From Streptomyces hawaiiensis (lineage in GTDB: Bacteria > Actinomycetota > Actinomycetes > Streptomycetales > Streptomycetaceae), in assembly GCF_004803895.1 (NCBI RefSeq), contig NZ_CP021978.1, positions 4,774,001 to 4,838,000 of the forward strand: a stretch of 64,000 nucleotides of DNA, written 5' to 3'. Shown in pieces: positions 23,457-32,633 of the stretch. A program made the translations under genes and the position numbers. Position 1 is the stretch's first letter. Every line of letters begins with the position of its first letter. The notes under the pieces are model-generated. The model did no database searches. It was not told the DNA's origin and saw only the letters and a list, made by a program, of their open reading frames with translations.

Positions 23457-24893
23457 TCATGCCGGACGGTGGTGGTCCTCGCTTGCCCCGCCCGGTACTT
23501 CGGCAAGCCCGTGGCGCGCCGCTGCCTTCTCCTGGGCGATGCGGCGGTGTTCGACGGCCTTGCGCTCGTAGAGGGCGGCGAGTCGCAGGTGGTACGCCGG
23601 GTCGTCCTCCTCGTAGACGTCCGGGACGCCGTCGGCGTCCTCGTCGCGCTCCTCGTCCTCCCACAGGCGGCGGTACTTGGCGTTCCGCAACTTCAGCAGG
23701 ACGGTCGCGAGTGTCGCGGCGATGAGCGATCCCAGCAGGACGGCAACCTTGACCTGGTTCGTCAGCGTCTGGTCGCCGGCGAAGGCGAGTTCGCCGATGA
23801 GCAGCGACACGGTGAAGCCGATGCCGGCGAGGGTCGCCACGGCGAACACGTCCGCCCAGGCGAGGTCGTCGCTGAGCGAGGCGCGGGTGAAACGGGCCGC
23901 CAGCCACGTCCCGCCGAAGATGCCGAGCGCCTTGCCGACGACGAGCCCGAGGACGACGCCGAGGGTCTCCGGCTCGGTGAACACCTCCGCGAGCGCCCCG
24001 CCGGACACCGCGACGCCCGCGCTGAACAGCGCGAACAGCGGGACGGCCAGCCCCGCGGACAGGGGCCGTACGAGGTGCTCGATGCGCTCGCCGGGGGAGC
24101 GGTCCTCACCCTCGTGGCGGTGGCAGCGCAGCATCAGGCCCATGGCGACGCCGGCGACGGTGGCGTGGACGCCGCTGTTGTACATCAGCGCCCAGATGAC
24201 GAGGGCGAGCGGCACGTACACGTACCAGCCGCGTACGCCCTTGCGCAGCAGCAGCCAGAACACCACCAGTCCCGCGACGGCGCCGCCGAGCGCGGCGAAG
24301 TTCAGTTCGGCGGTGAAGAACACCGCGATGATCAGGATCGCGAAGAGGTCGTCGACGACGGCGAGCGTGAGCAGGAAGGCCCGCAGCGCGCTCGGCAGGG
24401 ACGTGCCGATGACGGCGAGCACGGCGAGCGCGAAGGCGATGTCGGTCGCGGTCGGCACGGCCCAGCCGGCCAGGGAGCCACCGCCGGCGACGACGGTGAC
24501 GGTGTAGACGAGCGCCGGTACGGCCATGCCGCAGAGCGCGGCGACGACCGGGAGCGCGGCGGCTTTCGGGTCGCGCAGGTCGCCCGCCACGAGTTCCCGT
24601 TTGAGCTCGATCCCGGCGACGAAGAAGAAGACCGCCAGCAGTCCGTCGGCGGCCCAGTGCGCGATGGACAGGTCGAGGCCGAGGGCGGCGGGGCCGAGGT
24701 GGAAGTGGGAGACGCTGTCGTAGCTGCCGCGCAGCGCGGGGATGTTCGCCCAGAGCAGCGCGATCACCGCGGCGGCGAGCAGCAGCACCCCGCCCACGGT
24801 CTCCGTACGCAGCGCGTTCGCCACGTAGGTCCGCTCGGGCAGCGACAGCCGGCCGAGGACTTTGCGGGGGGTGGTGGAGCGGGGCGCGGTCAC
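23457..24893 (-). CDS. nhaA: Na+/H+ antiporter NhaA
   Basis: The 478-residue antiporter has about 12 membrane segments. The paired Asp of the ion site appear in LAVVDDLFAI near residue 180, and a further conserved Asp in PTATDIAFALAVL near residue 150. A hydrophilic acidic C-terminal tail of about 70 residues (DEERDEDADGVPDVYEEDD) follows the last helix. The start GTG 24893 has GGAGG 8 bases upstream. NhaA exports Na+ in exchange for protons at alkaline pH. The promoter side contains an AT-rich palindrome. Confidence 0.93.
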   Translation of the reverse strand: MTAPRSTTPRKVLGRLSLPERTYVANALRTETVGGVLLLAAAVIALLWANIPALRGSYDSVSHFHLGPAALGLDLSIAHWAADGLLAVFFFVAGIELKRELVAGDLRDPKAAALPVVAALCGMAVPALVYTVTVVAGGGSLAGWAVPTATDIAFALAVLAVIGTSLPSALRAFLLTLAVVDDLFAILIIAVFFTAELNFAALGGAVAGLVVFWLLLRKGVRGWYVYVPLALVIWALMYNSGVHATVAGVAMGLMLRCHRHEGEDRSPGERIEHLVRPLSAGLAVPLFALFSAGVAVSGGALAEVFTEPETLGVVLGLVVGKALGIFGGTWLAARFTRASLSDDLAWADVFAVATLAGIGFTVSLLIGELAFAGDQTLTNQVKVAVLLGSLIAATLATVLLKLRNAKYRRLWEDEERDEDADGVPDVYEEDDPAYHLRLAALYERKAVEHRRIAQEKAAARHGLAEVPGGASEDHHRPA

Positions 24894-24976
24894 GGGGGAG
24901 ACCTCCGGTCGGTGGGCAGGACCGAACACATGCCGACCAGACTTCCCGGCGCACCATGGAGCAGTTGTTTTGCTTA

Positions 24977-24988
24977 GTTTAGCTAAAC
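24977..24988. promoter_or_regulatory. 12-bp palindrome upstream of nhaA
   Basis: GTTTAGCTAAAC is a perfect palindrome in a short AT-rich pocket, 84 bases before nhaA. It could be an operator for a dimeric repressor or overlap the promoter. No known regulator can be named. Confidence 0.4.
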
Positions 24989-25009
24989 GTGCGGCTGATC
25001 GTACGCGAT

Positions 25010-25072
25010 CTCACCACGGGCGTCACAAGGGCGCCCGGCAAACTCACCACGGGCGTCACCAGGGCACCCGGC
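25010..25072. repeat. Imperfect 30-bp direct repeat upstream of nhaA, beyond the acs end
   Basis: CTCACCACGGGCGTCAC followed by AGGGCGCCCGGC-type sequence occurs at 25010-25039 and, with two differences, at 25043-25072. The second copy supplies the left arm of the acs terminator hairpin. Confidence 0.75.
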
Positions 25073-25092
25073 GTGCCGTCTGCCGGGTGCCC
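25062..25092. terminator. Terminator of acs
   Basis: GGGCACCCGGC and GCCGGGTGCCC form a perfect 11-base stem with a 9-base loop, 23 bases past the acs stop on the minus strand. Confidence 0.85.
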
Positions 25093-25114
25093 TTCGTCCG
25101 TTCCGCTATGCCGC

Positions 25115-27070
25115 TCAGTCCTCGCTGGGCGCGGCCGGCAGCTTGTCCTGGATGAGGGCCATGACCGTGGAGTCGGTCAGCGTGGTGACGTCACCCAGCT
25201 GGCGGTTCTCGGCGACGTCCCGCAGCAGACGGCGCATGATCTTGCCGGAGCGGGTCTTGGGCAGCTCGGCCACCGGCAGGATCCGCTTGGGCTTGGCGAT
25301 CGGGCCCAGCGTGTTGCCGACGTGGGCGCGCAGTTCGCCGACCAGGGTCTCGGTCTCGGTGGCCGTACCGCGCAGGATCACGAACGCGACGATCGCCTGA
25401 CCGGTCGTCTCGTCCGCCGCGCCGACCACGGCGGCCTCGGCGACCGAGGGGTGGGAGACCAGCGCGGATTCGACCTCGGTGGTGGAGATGTTGTGGCCGG
25501 AGACGAGCATGACGTCGTCGACCCGGCCGAGCAGCCAGATGTCGCCGTCGTCGTCCTTCTTGGCGCCGTCACCGGCGAAGTACTTGCCCTCGAAGCGCGA
25601 CCAGTAGGTGTCGATGAACCGCTGGTCGTCGCCCCAGATGGTGCGCAGCATCGACGGCCACGGCTCGGTCAGCACCAGGTAGCCGCCCCCGCCGGCGGGT
25701 ACCTCGTTGGCCTCGTCGTCGACGACCGTCGCGGCGATGCCGGGCAGCGGCGTCTGTGCCGAGCCGGGCTTGGTGGCGGTCACGCCCGGCAGCGGGGTGA
25801 TCATCATCGCGCCGGTCTCGGTCTGCCACCAGGTGTCCACGACCGGGGTGCGGTCGCCGCCGATGTTCTTGCGGTACCAGATCCACGCCTCGGGGTTGAT
25901 CGGCTCGCCCACCGAGCCCAGCACCCTGAGGCTGCTGAGGTCGAACTTGGCGGGGATGTCGTCGCCCCACTTCATGAACGTACGGATCGCGGTCGGCGCG
26001 GTGTAGAGGATCGTCACGCCGTACTTCTGCACGATCTCCCAGAAGCGGCCCTGGTGAGGGGTGTCGGGCGTGCCCTCGTACATGACCTGTGTGGCGCCGT
26101 TCGCCAGGGGGCCGTAGACGATGTACGAGTGGCCGGTGACCCAGCCGACGTCGGCGGTGCACCAGTAGACGTCGGTCTCCGGCTTGAGGTCGAAGACGGC
26201 GTGATGGGTGTAGGCGGTCTGCGTGAGGTAGCCGCCGGACGTGTGCAGGATGCCCTTCGGCTTACCCGTGGTGCCCGAGGTGTAGAGGATGAACAGCGGG
26301 TGCTCGGCGTTGAACGCCTGCGGGGTGTGCTCGACGCTCTGCCGTCCCACCAGGTCGTGCCACCAGACGTCGCGGCCCTCGGTGAAGGCGACCTCCTGGC
26401 CCGTGCGGCGCACGACCAGGACGTGCTCGACGATGCCCGCTTTCTCGACGGCCTCATCGACGGCCGGCTTCAGCGCGGAGGGCTTGCCGCGCCGGTAGCC
26501 GCCGTCGGAGGTGATGATCACGCGCGCGTCGGCGTCCTGGATGCGGGTGGCGAGCGCGTCCGAGGAGAAGCCGCCGAAGACGACCGAGTGGGCGGCGCCG
26601 ACCCGGGCGCAGGCCAGCATCGCGATCGCCGTCTCGGGGATCATCGGCATGTAGACGGCGACCCGGTCGCCCGCCTGGACTCCCAGCTCCAGCAGGGCGT
26701 TGGCGGCCTTGGAGACCTCGTCCTTCAGCTCGGCGTAGGTGATAGCGCGGCTGTCGCCGGGCTCGCCCTCGAAGTGGATGGCGACCCGGTCGCCGTGGCC
26801 GGCCTCCACGTGCCGGTCGACGCAGTTGTAGGCGACGTTGAGTTCGCCGTCCTTGAACCACTTGGCGAACGGCGGGTTCGACCAGTCGAGGGTCTCGGTG
26901 GGCTCCTTGGCCCAGGTCAGCCGACGGGCCTGCTCGGCCCAGAAGCCGAGCCTGTCAGCCTTGGCCTGCTCATACGCCTCCGCGGTGACGTTGGCGTTCG
27001 CGGCCAGGTCGGCGGGGGGTGCGAACCTGCGCTCTTCCTTGAGCAGGTTGGCCAGGCTTTCGTTGCTCAC
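25115..27070 (-). CDS. acsA: Acetyl-CoA synthetase
   Basis: This 651-residue AMP-forming ligase turns acetate, ATP and CoA into acetyl-CoA. Visible motifs are YTSGTTGKPKG (P-loop, near residue 260), WWQTETGA near residue 415, GRVDDVMLVSGHNIST (hinge) near residue 515 and the acetylated-Lys motif KTRSGKIMRR near residue 610. The length fits the family (about 650). I chose GTG 27070 (VSNESLANLL), preceded by GGAAAGG; an in-frame upstream ATG would add 14 residues without a ribosome site. The lysine in SGKIMRR indicates likely post-translational control by acetylation. Confidence 0.97.
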   Translation of the reverse strand: MSNESLANLLKEERRFAPPADLAANANVTAEAYEQAKADRLGFWAEQARRLTWAKEPTETLDWSNPPFAKWFKDGELNVAYNCVDRHVEAGHGDRVAIHFEGEPGDSRAITYAELKDEVSKAANALLELGVQAGDRVAVYMPMIPETAIAMLACARVGAAHSVVFGGFSSDALATRIQDADARVIITSDGGYRRGKPSALKPAVDEAVEKAGIVEHVLVVRRTGQEVAFTEGRDVWWHDLVGRQSVEHTPQAFNAEHPLFILYTSGTTGKPKGILHTSGGYLTQTAYTHHAVFDLKPETDVYWCTADVGWVTGHSYIVYGPLANGATQVMYEGTPDTPHQGRFWEIVQKYGVTILYTAPTAIRTFMKWGDDIPAKFDLSSLRVLGSVGEPINPEAWIWYRKNIGGDRTPVVDTWWQTETGAMMITPLPGVTATKPGSAQTPLPGIAATVVDDEANEVPAGGGGYLVLTEPWPSMLRTIWGDDQRFIDTYWSRFEGKYFAGDGAKKDDDGDIWLLGRVDDVMLVSGHNISTTEVESALVSHPSVAEAAVVGAADETTGQAIVAFVILRGTATETETLVGELRAHVGNTLGPIAKPKRILPVAELPKTRSGKIMRRLLRDVAENRQLGDVTTLTDSTVMALIQDKLPAAPSED

Positions 27071-27458
27071 GGCATCTGCCTTTCCCAGGGTGTCCGTTGT
27101 GTCCCAGGCCACAGCTCATCAGACCCGGGGGTGCGATGACAAGGGCCGACCGCCAATTGGTTTAGACCTGTTGGGCGGTGCTGTCGGGGACCGGGGTCAT
27201 CCGTACCCACGGACGCCGACCAGGGAAAGTTCAGTGTGTGTGCTGCCCGTCACGCGGGTCGCAGAGGAGCGGAGGAGAGCCACGACGGCGTTCTGGAGGG
27301 GCGGAGCGGTCAGGCGGGGGTGCCGGGCGGTCGGCAGCCTCCCCGGCCCAGGGTCCGGCCCGTCCGCGGCGGGGGGCCACTGGGTGTGCCCCGGGCTCGA
27401 TCGGGGGCACACCCTCAACCGGTGCCGGGCAGGAAGACACCCTGGCCCGGCGCCCGGC
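27071..27458. other. 388-bp gap between acs and the SulP-CA gene
   Basis: No credible gene is seen. The right part holds the terminator of the SulP-carbonic anhydrase gene (27382-27414), and the left part must hold the acs promoter. The rest is GC-rich sequence without clear structure. Confidence 0.6.
27382..27414. terminator. Terminator of the SulP-carbonic anhydrase gene
   Basis: GGGTGTGCCCC and GGGGCACACCC pair perfectly over 11 bases around an 11-base loop, 45 bases past the stop of the minus-strand gene. Confidence 0.8.
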
Positions 27459-29828
27459 TCATGCCGTCAGGTCCGACTCCCGTACACGGTCGAAGACGCC
27501 GCCGTCGTCCGTCTCGGTGAGCAGGTAGGCCTCGGCCTCGCCCACGTGGAAGTACATCCCGTGCAGCTCCAGGGTGCCCTCGTCGAGGGCCCGGGCCACC
27601 GAGTCGTGGGCGCGCAGGTGCTCCAGCTGCTGGACGACGTTGGTCAGAGAGAGCTGCTCGACCGCGTCCTCGGGTGACCGCCCGGCCAGCCTGCCCCAGG
27701 GCAGGCTCTTGTCGGCCATGCGCTCCAGGCTCGGCAGCCCGTGCCGCAGCCACCGCTTCAGCGGGGTCCGGGCGCCGCCGGGCTCGGAGTTGAGCAGCGC
27801 CTGCATGGCGCCGCATCCCGAGTGCCCGCACACCGTGATGGACCGCACCCGCAGCACGTCCACGGCATATTCGATGGCGGCCGCCACCGAGTCGTCGCCG
27901 CTCTCCTCGCCCGGGCGCGGGACGAGGTTGCCCACGTTGCGCACGACGAACAGGTCACCCGGACCACTGGAGGTGATCATCGATGTGACCAGCCGGGAGT
28001 CGGCGCAGGTCAGGAAGAGCTGCGAAGGCCGCTGCCCCTCACGCGCCAGCCGGGCCAGCTCGCTGCGGACCAGGGGCGCGGTGTTGCGCTGGAACGCGCT
28101 GATGCCACGCGCCAGTTCGTGCCCGCTGGCACCGCCGGTGCCCGTCGGGTCCGGCTCGGAGCGGTTCGACCCGTCCGGGTTCTTCCCGGCGACCGGTAGG
28201 GACTGGGGGCCGTCGCACTGGTGGTTGCGCCAGGGTGTCCAGGGCCGACAACGGCAGTCACCGCCGACCTGGGGCTCGGAGATGCGGGTGCCGGGATGCC
28301 GGCCGGTGATCTCGACGGTGCCGCCCTGCGCGGTGTGGGTCTTCTGCCAGTCCTGCAGCGTCTCGTACGCCGCGTGGTCCATGAACGACCCGTCCAGCTC
28401 GACGACGGTGTCGGCACCGTGGGGCACGAGATGCAGGGCCCGGCTGAGCCGTGGCACCGCAAGGAACGTCAACTGTCCTCTGACGTGTACGTGATGGACT
28501 CCTTCCCTGTCTTCGTGCGTGATGCGGGTGCGGGTGAGGCGGTGCAGGGCGACGCCGACGGCCGTGGCGATGCCGAGCGCCACGCCCTCCAGGACGCCGA
28601 GGGAGACCACGCCGAGGGTGGTGACGGCGTAGACCCAGACTTCTCGGTGGCGGGTCACCGTGCGGATGTGGTTCAGGGACACCATCTGGATGCCGACGGC
28701 CATCACCAGGGCGGCGAGCGAGGCGAGCGGGATGAGCTCCAGGATCGGGACCATCAGCAGCGCGGCGATCACTACGAGAACGCCGTGCAGCATCGTGGAG
28801 TTCCGGCTGATCGCACCCGCGTGCACATTCGCCGAACTCCGCACGGCCACACCCGCGATGGGCAGTCCGCCGAGCGAGCCGGAGACGATGTTGGCGGCGC
28901 CCTGCCCGAGCAGTTCGCGGTCGAGGCGGGAGCGCCCGACACGGGCGGACAGTCCCGGGCGGCCGGCCACCAGCTTGTCCACGGCGACCGCGCCGAGCAG
29001 CGACTGCACGCTGCACACCAGCGTGGTGGTGAGCACGGCGGCGATCAGGCCGAGCACGGGGCCCTCGGGCAGTCCGGCCAGGGCGTGGTTGCTCCAGGAC
29101 GGCAGGTCGACCTTGGGTAGGCGGAGCCCGGCGAGGGCGGCGGCCGCGGTGGCTCCGGTGACGGCGACGAGCGCGGCCGGGACCTTGCGCAGCAGCCGTC
29201 CGGCCCGGCCGGGCAGCCTCGGCCAGAGCAGCAGCAGCGCCAGGGTCAGCACGCTCACCGACACGGCCGCGGGGCGCATCTGCGCCAACTGGGCGGGCAG
29301 CGCACGGAGGTTGTCCGGGACGGAACTCTGCGGTGTGCCGCCGAGCACGATGTGCAGCTGTGCGACGGCGATGGTGACGCCGATCCCGGCGAGCATGCCG
29401 TGCACGATGGCGGGGCTGACGGCGAGGGCGCCGCGGGCGACGCGCAGGCAGCCCAGGCCGAGTTGGGCGAGGCCGGCCAGGATGGTGATGGCGCAGGTCG
29501 TCCGCCAGCCGTAGCGCTGGATCAGGTCGGCGGTCACGACGGTGAGACCGGCGGCCGGTCCGCTCACCTGGAGCGGGGAGCCGCCGAGCCGCCCGGCGAC
29601 CAGCCCGCCCACGGCGGCGGCGACGAGGCCGGCCTGGAGGGGGGCGCCGGTGGCGAGGGCGATGCCCAGGGACAGGGGCAGGGCGATCAGGAAGACCGCG
29701 ATCGAGGCCGACACATCGGCACCCGCGATCCGGAATCGGCGGGGCCCGGCCGGGGGCGGACTGTGGGGCGGATGGGTGCGCTCGGTGCGATTGGGGTCGG
29801 CGGCGCGTGTGGGGACGCAGGCTGACAT
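27459..29828 (-). CDS. SulP anion transporter fused to beta-carbonic anhydrase
   Basis: The 789-residue fusion has three parts. Residues 35-430 are a SulP transporter with about 11-12 helices (SLGIALATGAPLQAG, SGPAAGLTVV, SVQSLLGAVAVDKL, GLPIAGVAVRSSANV). Residues 435-505 are a STAS-like domain (LTFLAVPRLSRAL). After a Pro/Ser linker, residues 580-789 are a beta-carbonic anhydrase with zinc ligands in LTCADSR near residue 609 and CGHSGCGAM near residue 669. Such fusions are taken as bicarbonate transporters in which the enzyme interconverts CO2 and bicarbonate at the inner face. ATG 29828 follows GGAGGAGACGGGAAACC. The gene is divergent from a secreted lipoprotein gene. Confidence 0.93.
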   Translation of the reverse strand: MSACVPTRAADPNRTERTHPPHSPPPAGPRRFRIAGADVSASIAVFLIALPLSLGIALATGAPLQAGLVAAAVGGLVAGRLGGSPLQVSGPAAGLTVVTADLIQRYGWRTTCAITILAGLAQLGLGCLRVARGALAVSPAIVHGMLAGIGVTIAVAQLHIVLGGTPQSSVPDNLRALPAQLAQMRPAAVSVSVLTLALLLLWPRLPGRAGRLLRKVPAALVAVTGATAAAALAGLRLPKVDLPSWSNHALAGLPEGPVLGLIAAVLTTTLVCSVQSLLGAVAVDKLVAGRPGLSARVGRSRLDRELLGQGAANIVSGSLGGLPIAGVAVRSSANVHAGAISRNSTMLHGVLVVIAALLMVPILELIPLASLAALVMAVGIQMVSLNHIRTVTRHREVWVYAVTTLGVVSLGVLEGVALGIATAVGVALHRLTRTRITHEDREGVHHVHVRGQLTFLAVPRLSRALHLVPHGADTVVELDGSFMDHAAYETLQDWQKTHTAQGGTVEITGRHPGTRISEPQVGGDCRCRPWTPWRNHQCDGPQSLPVAGKNPDGSNRSEPDPTGTGGASGHELARGISAFQRNTAPLVRSELARLAREGQRPSQLFLTCADSRLVTSMITSSGPGDLFVVRNVGNLVPRPGEESGDDSVAAAIEYAVDVLRVRSITVCGHSGCGAMQALLNSEPGGARTPLKRWLRHGLPSLERMADKSLPWGRLAGRSPEDAVEQLSLTNVVQQLEHLRAHDSVARALDEGTLELHGMYFHVGEAEAYLLTETDDGGVFDRVRESDLTA

Positions 29829-30119
29829 GGTTTCCCGTCTCCTCCGGGGCTGCGCGGTCGCGTAACTGTGGGGCCCCGCTCGGGGCGGGGTTCGGTCGCG
29901 GCGGTCACGGCGTAAATCGGCGGGATGAATCAACGCTCGGTAAACGGATCGTAATGCAGAGTAAAGGGCGAGCATAGACTTTACGGGCAAATGGGCGAAT
30001 AAATCACCCCGAAGAGTGAAGTGGCCATTTGATCGGCTTGTCGTACTTATTCCTTCTCGGTCTCGTGCGAATTTGGCGGCGCTGTCCGCACCCGAGAGAA
30101 GGAAGAAGGTGGGCGGAAC
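29829..30119. promoter_or_regulatory. AT-richer divergent promoter region
   Basis: The 291 bases between the SulP-CA gene and the deacetylase-like lipoprotein include a clearly AT-richer stretch at 29930-30010 with GTAAAG and CTTTAC as a small inverted repeat. Promoters for both genes are expected here; no defined operator was recognised. Confidence 0.45.
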
Positions 30120-31385
30120 ATGGCCGCCACCCACAGGATCGCCGCGGGCTCCGTGATCGCCGCTGTCTGCGCCGCATCGCTCGCCGGTTGCGCGACCGGC
30201 ACCCCCCGGCAGGAGAACCCCGACCCGCAGAAGGCGACGCCGGCACAGGCGCCGAAGAGCGCGGTCCGGCTGATCGGAGACGGCTCCACGGCCTACACCG
30301 GCGCCCAGCCGCACCTGCCCAGGCCAGAACGCCTGCGGCCCGGCCAGAAGCCCCCGCAGTTCGTCGTCTTCTCCTGGGACGGCGCGGGCGAGGACAGCCA
30401 GAAGCTGTTCTCCCACTTCCGCAAGGTCGCCAGGGACAACAACGCGACCATGACGTACTTCCTGAGCGGCGTGTACATGTTGCCGGACGACGAACGTGAC
30501 CAGTACCGGCCGCCGCAGCACTCCCCGGGCCGCTCCGACATCGGCTTCAACGACCGCCGCGGCATCGCCGCCACGGTGAAGCAGCTGCGCCTGGCGTGGC
30601 TGGAGGGCAACGAGATCGGCACCCACTTCAACGGCCACTTCTGCGGCAGTGGCGGCGGCGTCGGTGAGTGGTCGGTCGAGGACTGGAAGGACGAGATCTC
30701 CCAGGCCAAGCGGTTCGTGAAGACCTGGAAGACCAACACCGGCCTGAAGCACGCGTCCCCGCTGCCCTTCGACTACGACAAGGAGCTCATCGGCGCCCGC
30801 ACGCCCTGTCTCGAGGGTCAGCGCAACTTCATGAGGGCGGCCCGCGACCTGGGCTTCCGCTACGACACCAGCGGCGTCAGCGACCAGGTCTGGCCGAAGA
30901 AGAAGCAGGGGCTGTGGGACGTGTCCATGCAGCTCGTGCCGTTCCCCGGCCACTCCTTCGAGCAGCTCACCATGGACTACAACTTCATGGTCAACCAGTC
31001 GGGCACCAAGACCCAGGGCAACCCCGCCATGCACGACTTCTGGGGCGACCAGATGCGCGACGGCCTGCTCAAGGGCTTCCAGCGGGCCTACGACGGCAAC
31101 CGCGCGCCCCTGATCATCGGCAACCACTTCGAGTCCTGGAACGGCGGCACCTACATGCGGGCCGTCGAGGAGGTCATCGAGAGGGTGTGCACCAAGGAAG
31201 AGGTGCGCTGCGTCTCGTTCCGGCAGCTCGTGGACTGGCTGGACGCGCAGGACCCGAAGACGCTGGAGAAGCTGCGCACCCTGCGGGTCGGCGAGGCGCC
31301 CAAGCAGGGCTGGGCGTCCTTCCTGTCGGACCGGCCCGCCCCGGCACCCAGGGGCGTGCCCGGGGCTCCGGCGGCCAGGGGGTAA
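30120..31385 (+). CDS. Secreted lipoprotein, polysaccharide-deacetylase-like
   Basis: The 421-residue protein has a signal peptide with lipobox SLAGC (Cys near residue 24), so it is predicted to be anchored on the outer face of the membrane. FVVFSWDGAGEDS near residue 82 resembles the first NodB motif and IGTHFNGHF near residue 165 supplies the paired His of the second. A later NHFESW may complete a metal site. The family is annotated as hypothetical in Streptomyces. De-N-acetylation of a wall or surface glycan is plausible but inferred, and the usual TFDDG is not intact. Confidence 0.75.
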   Translation: MAATHRIAAGSVIAAVCAASLAGCATGTPRQENPDPQKATPAQAPKSAVRLIGDGSTAYTGAQPHLPRPERLRPGQKPPQFVVFSWDGAGEDSQKLFSHFRKVARDNNATMTYFLSGVYMLPDDERDQYRPPQHSPGRSDIGFNDRRGIAATVKQLRLAWLEGNEIGTHFNGHFCGSGGGVGEWSVEDWKDEISQAKRFVKTWKTNTGLKHASPLPFDYDKELIGARTPCLEGQRNFMRAARDLGFRYDTSGVSDQVWPKKKQGLWDVSMQLVPFPGHSFEQLTMDYNFMVNQSGTKTQGNPAMHDFWGDQMRDGLLKGFQRAYDGNRAPLIIGNHFESWNGGTYMRAVEEVIERVCTKEEVRCVSFRQLVDWLDAQDPKTLEKLRTLRVGEAPKQGWASFLSDRPAPAPRGVPGAPAARG

Positions 31386-31475
31386 CCCTCCGGGCGGACA
31401 CCACCGGGCGCACGCGCGCGTGAAGAAGGCCACTCCGCCGGGGGACGGGGCCCCAGGGTGCGTAGGGTCGTACTC

Positions 31476-32300
31476 ATGAGTACAGCAGGCGCGAGCGCCG
31501 ATCCCCTCGCGGCCCTGGGGGCGCTGCCCGGAGTGGCCGATTCCGTGGAGTCCGTACGCAAGGCCGTGGACCGGGTCTACGGGCACCGGGTCATGCGGCG
31601 GCGCAGCAACGCGATCACCTCCGAGGCCGCTCTGCGCGGCGCCCGCGGCTCGGCCGCGCTGTCCGGTGCCGACTGGGCGCTGGAGGAGGTACGCCGGCGT
31701 ACGGACTTCAGCGGCGACGACGAGGCCCGCGCCGTGGGCGCCGCCCTACGGCTCACCGCGGAGGCGGGCCAGCTGCTGTCGATCTGGCGGCAGTCCCCCC
31801 TGCGGGTGCTGGCCCGGCTGCACCTGGTGGCGGCCGCGGACCAGGGCGACCAGGTGGGGCGGCCCCGTAAGGAGGGCGAGCAGGTCGACGAGCCGCTCGT
31901 CGGGCTGCCGCTGCCGAGTGCCACCGAGGCGCACGGCAGGCTGGACGGACTGGCCGGGCTGATCATCGCGGGCGGCTCCGCACCGGCGCTGGTGACGGCG
32001 GCCGTCGTGCACGGCGAACTCCTCGCGCTGCGCCCCTTCACCTCCCACAACGGACTGGTCGCCCGCACGGCCGAACGCATCGTCCTGGTCGGCAGCGGCC
32101 TGGATCCCAAGTCGGTCTGCGCGGCCGAGGTCGGCCACGCCGAGCTGGGACGCGACGCCTACCTGGAAGCCCTCGCCGGGTACGTCGCGGGTACCTCGGA
32201 GGGCGTCGCCGCCTGGATCGCCCACTGCGGCAGGGCGCTCGAACTGGGGGCCCGCGAGTCGATGGCGGTGTGCGAGGCGCTGCAGCGCGGAGCGGCGTGA
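31476..32300 (+). CDS. Fic-fold-like protein with degenerate motif
   Basis: The 274-residue, mostly helical protein has HGELLALRPFTSHNGLVAR near residue 190 in the position of the Fic core HPFxDGNGRxxR. The catalytic His is replaced by Arg (LRPF), the acidic residue by Ser, and the Arg after NG by Leu, so AMP transfer by the normal mechanism is unlikely. Streptomyces genomes often call it an oxidoreductase, for which I see no motif. Start ATG 31476 follows GTAGGG. A convergent HAD phosphatase gene follows. Confidence 0.6.
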   Translation: MSTAGASADPLAALGALPGVADSVESVRKAVDRVYGHRVMRRRSNAITSEAALRGARGSAALSGADWALEEVRRRTDFSGDDEARAVGAALRLTAEAGQLLSIWRQSPLRVLARLHLVAAADQGDQVGRPRKEGEQVDEPLVGLPLPSATEAHGRLDGLAGLIIAGGSAPALVTAAVVHGELLALRPFTSHNGLVARTAERIVLVGSGLDPKSVCAAEVGHAELGRDAYLEALAGYVAGTSEGVAAWIAHCGRALELGARESMAVCEALQRGAA

Positions 32301-32633
32301 CGTCGCCCGGCCGGAAAAGTAATGCGGCGGTACGAGTTCTCGTACCGCCGCTGGCATGAGCATCGAGTTACCAAGCGTCCTCGAAATATGCCCATCAGGT
32401 CGGGAGCTTTGCCCGTCCCTGGTGCGGCTGGCCCGTATTCGACGGGTCGACGTCGCGTGGGTGCCCGGTGTTCATGCTCGGTCCGTGGGGCCAAATGCGT
32501 TAAAAGGTGATCCTCTCGGATGTCCTTGGTCTCGCGGGCCGTTGAGTCCTTTGTACTCCTGCCCCGGAGTAAGCGGAAGTCCAGGCTGTACTTCTTTACT
32601 TTTGGGTTCAAATAGGACGGCGCCGGCCGCAGG
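32301..32633. other. 333-bp convergent gap, AT-richer than neighbours
   Basis: The gap separates the Fic-like gene from the end of the HAD gene. Its start carries a strong terminator; the rest (about 32360-32620) has markedly lower GC and no open frame with normal codon bias. No tRNA, repeat or transposase trace is recognised. Confidence 0.6.
32324..32351. terminator. Terminator after the Fic-like gene
   Basis: GCGGCGGTACGAG and CTCGTACCGCCGC pair perfectly over 13 bases with two bases between, 24 bases after the stop. Confidence 0.85.

Noticed and set aside
29829..31586. Upstream extension of the SulP-carbonic anhydrase frame
   Set aside because: The frame stays open far upstream, antisense to the deacetylase-like lipoprotein gene. 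The ribosome site before ATG 29828 and the transporter start settle the true beginning.
32159..32611. 150-codon minus-strand frame in the convergent gap
   Set aside because: It is antisense to the end of the Fic-like gene and crosses its terminator; composition is not coding-like.
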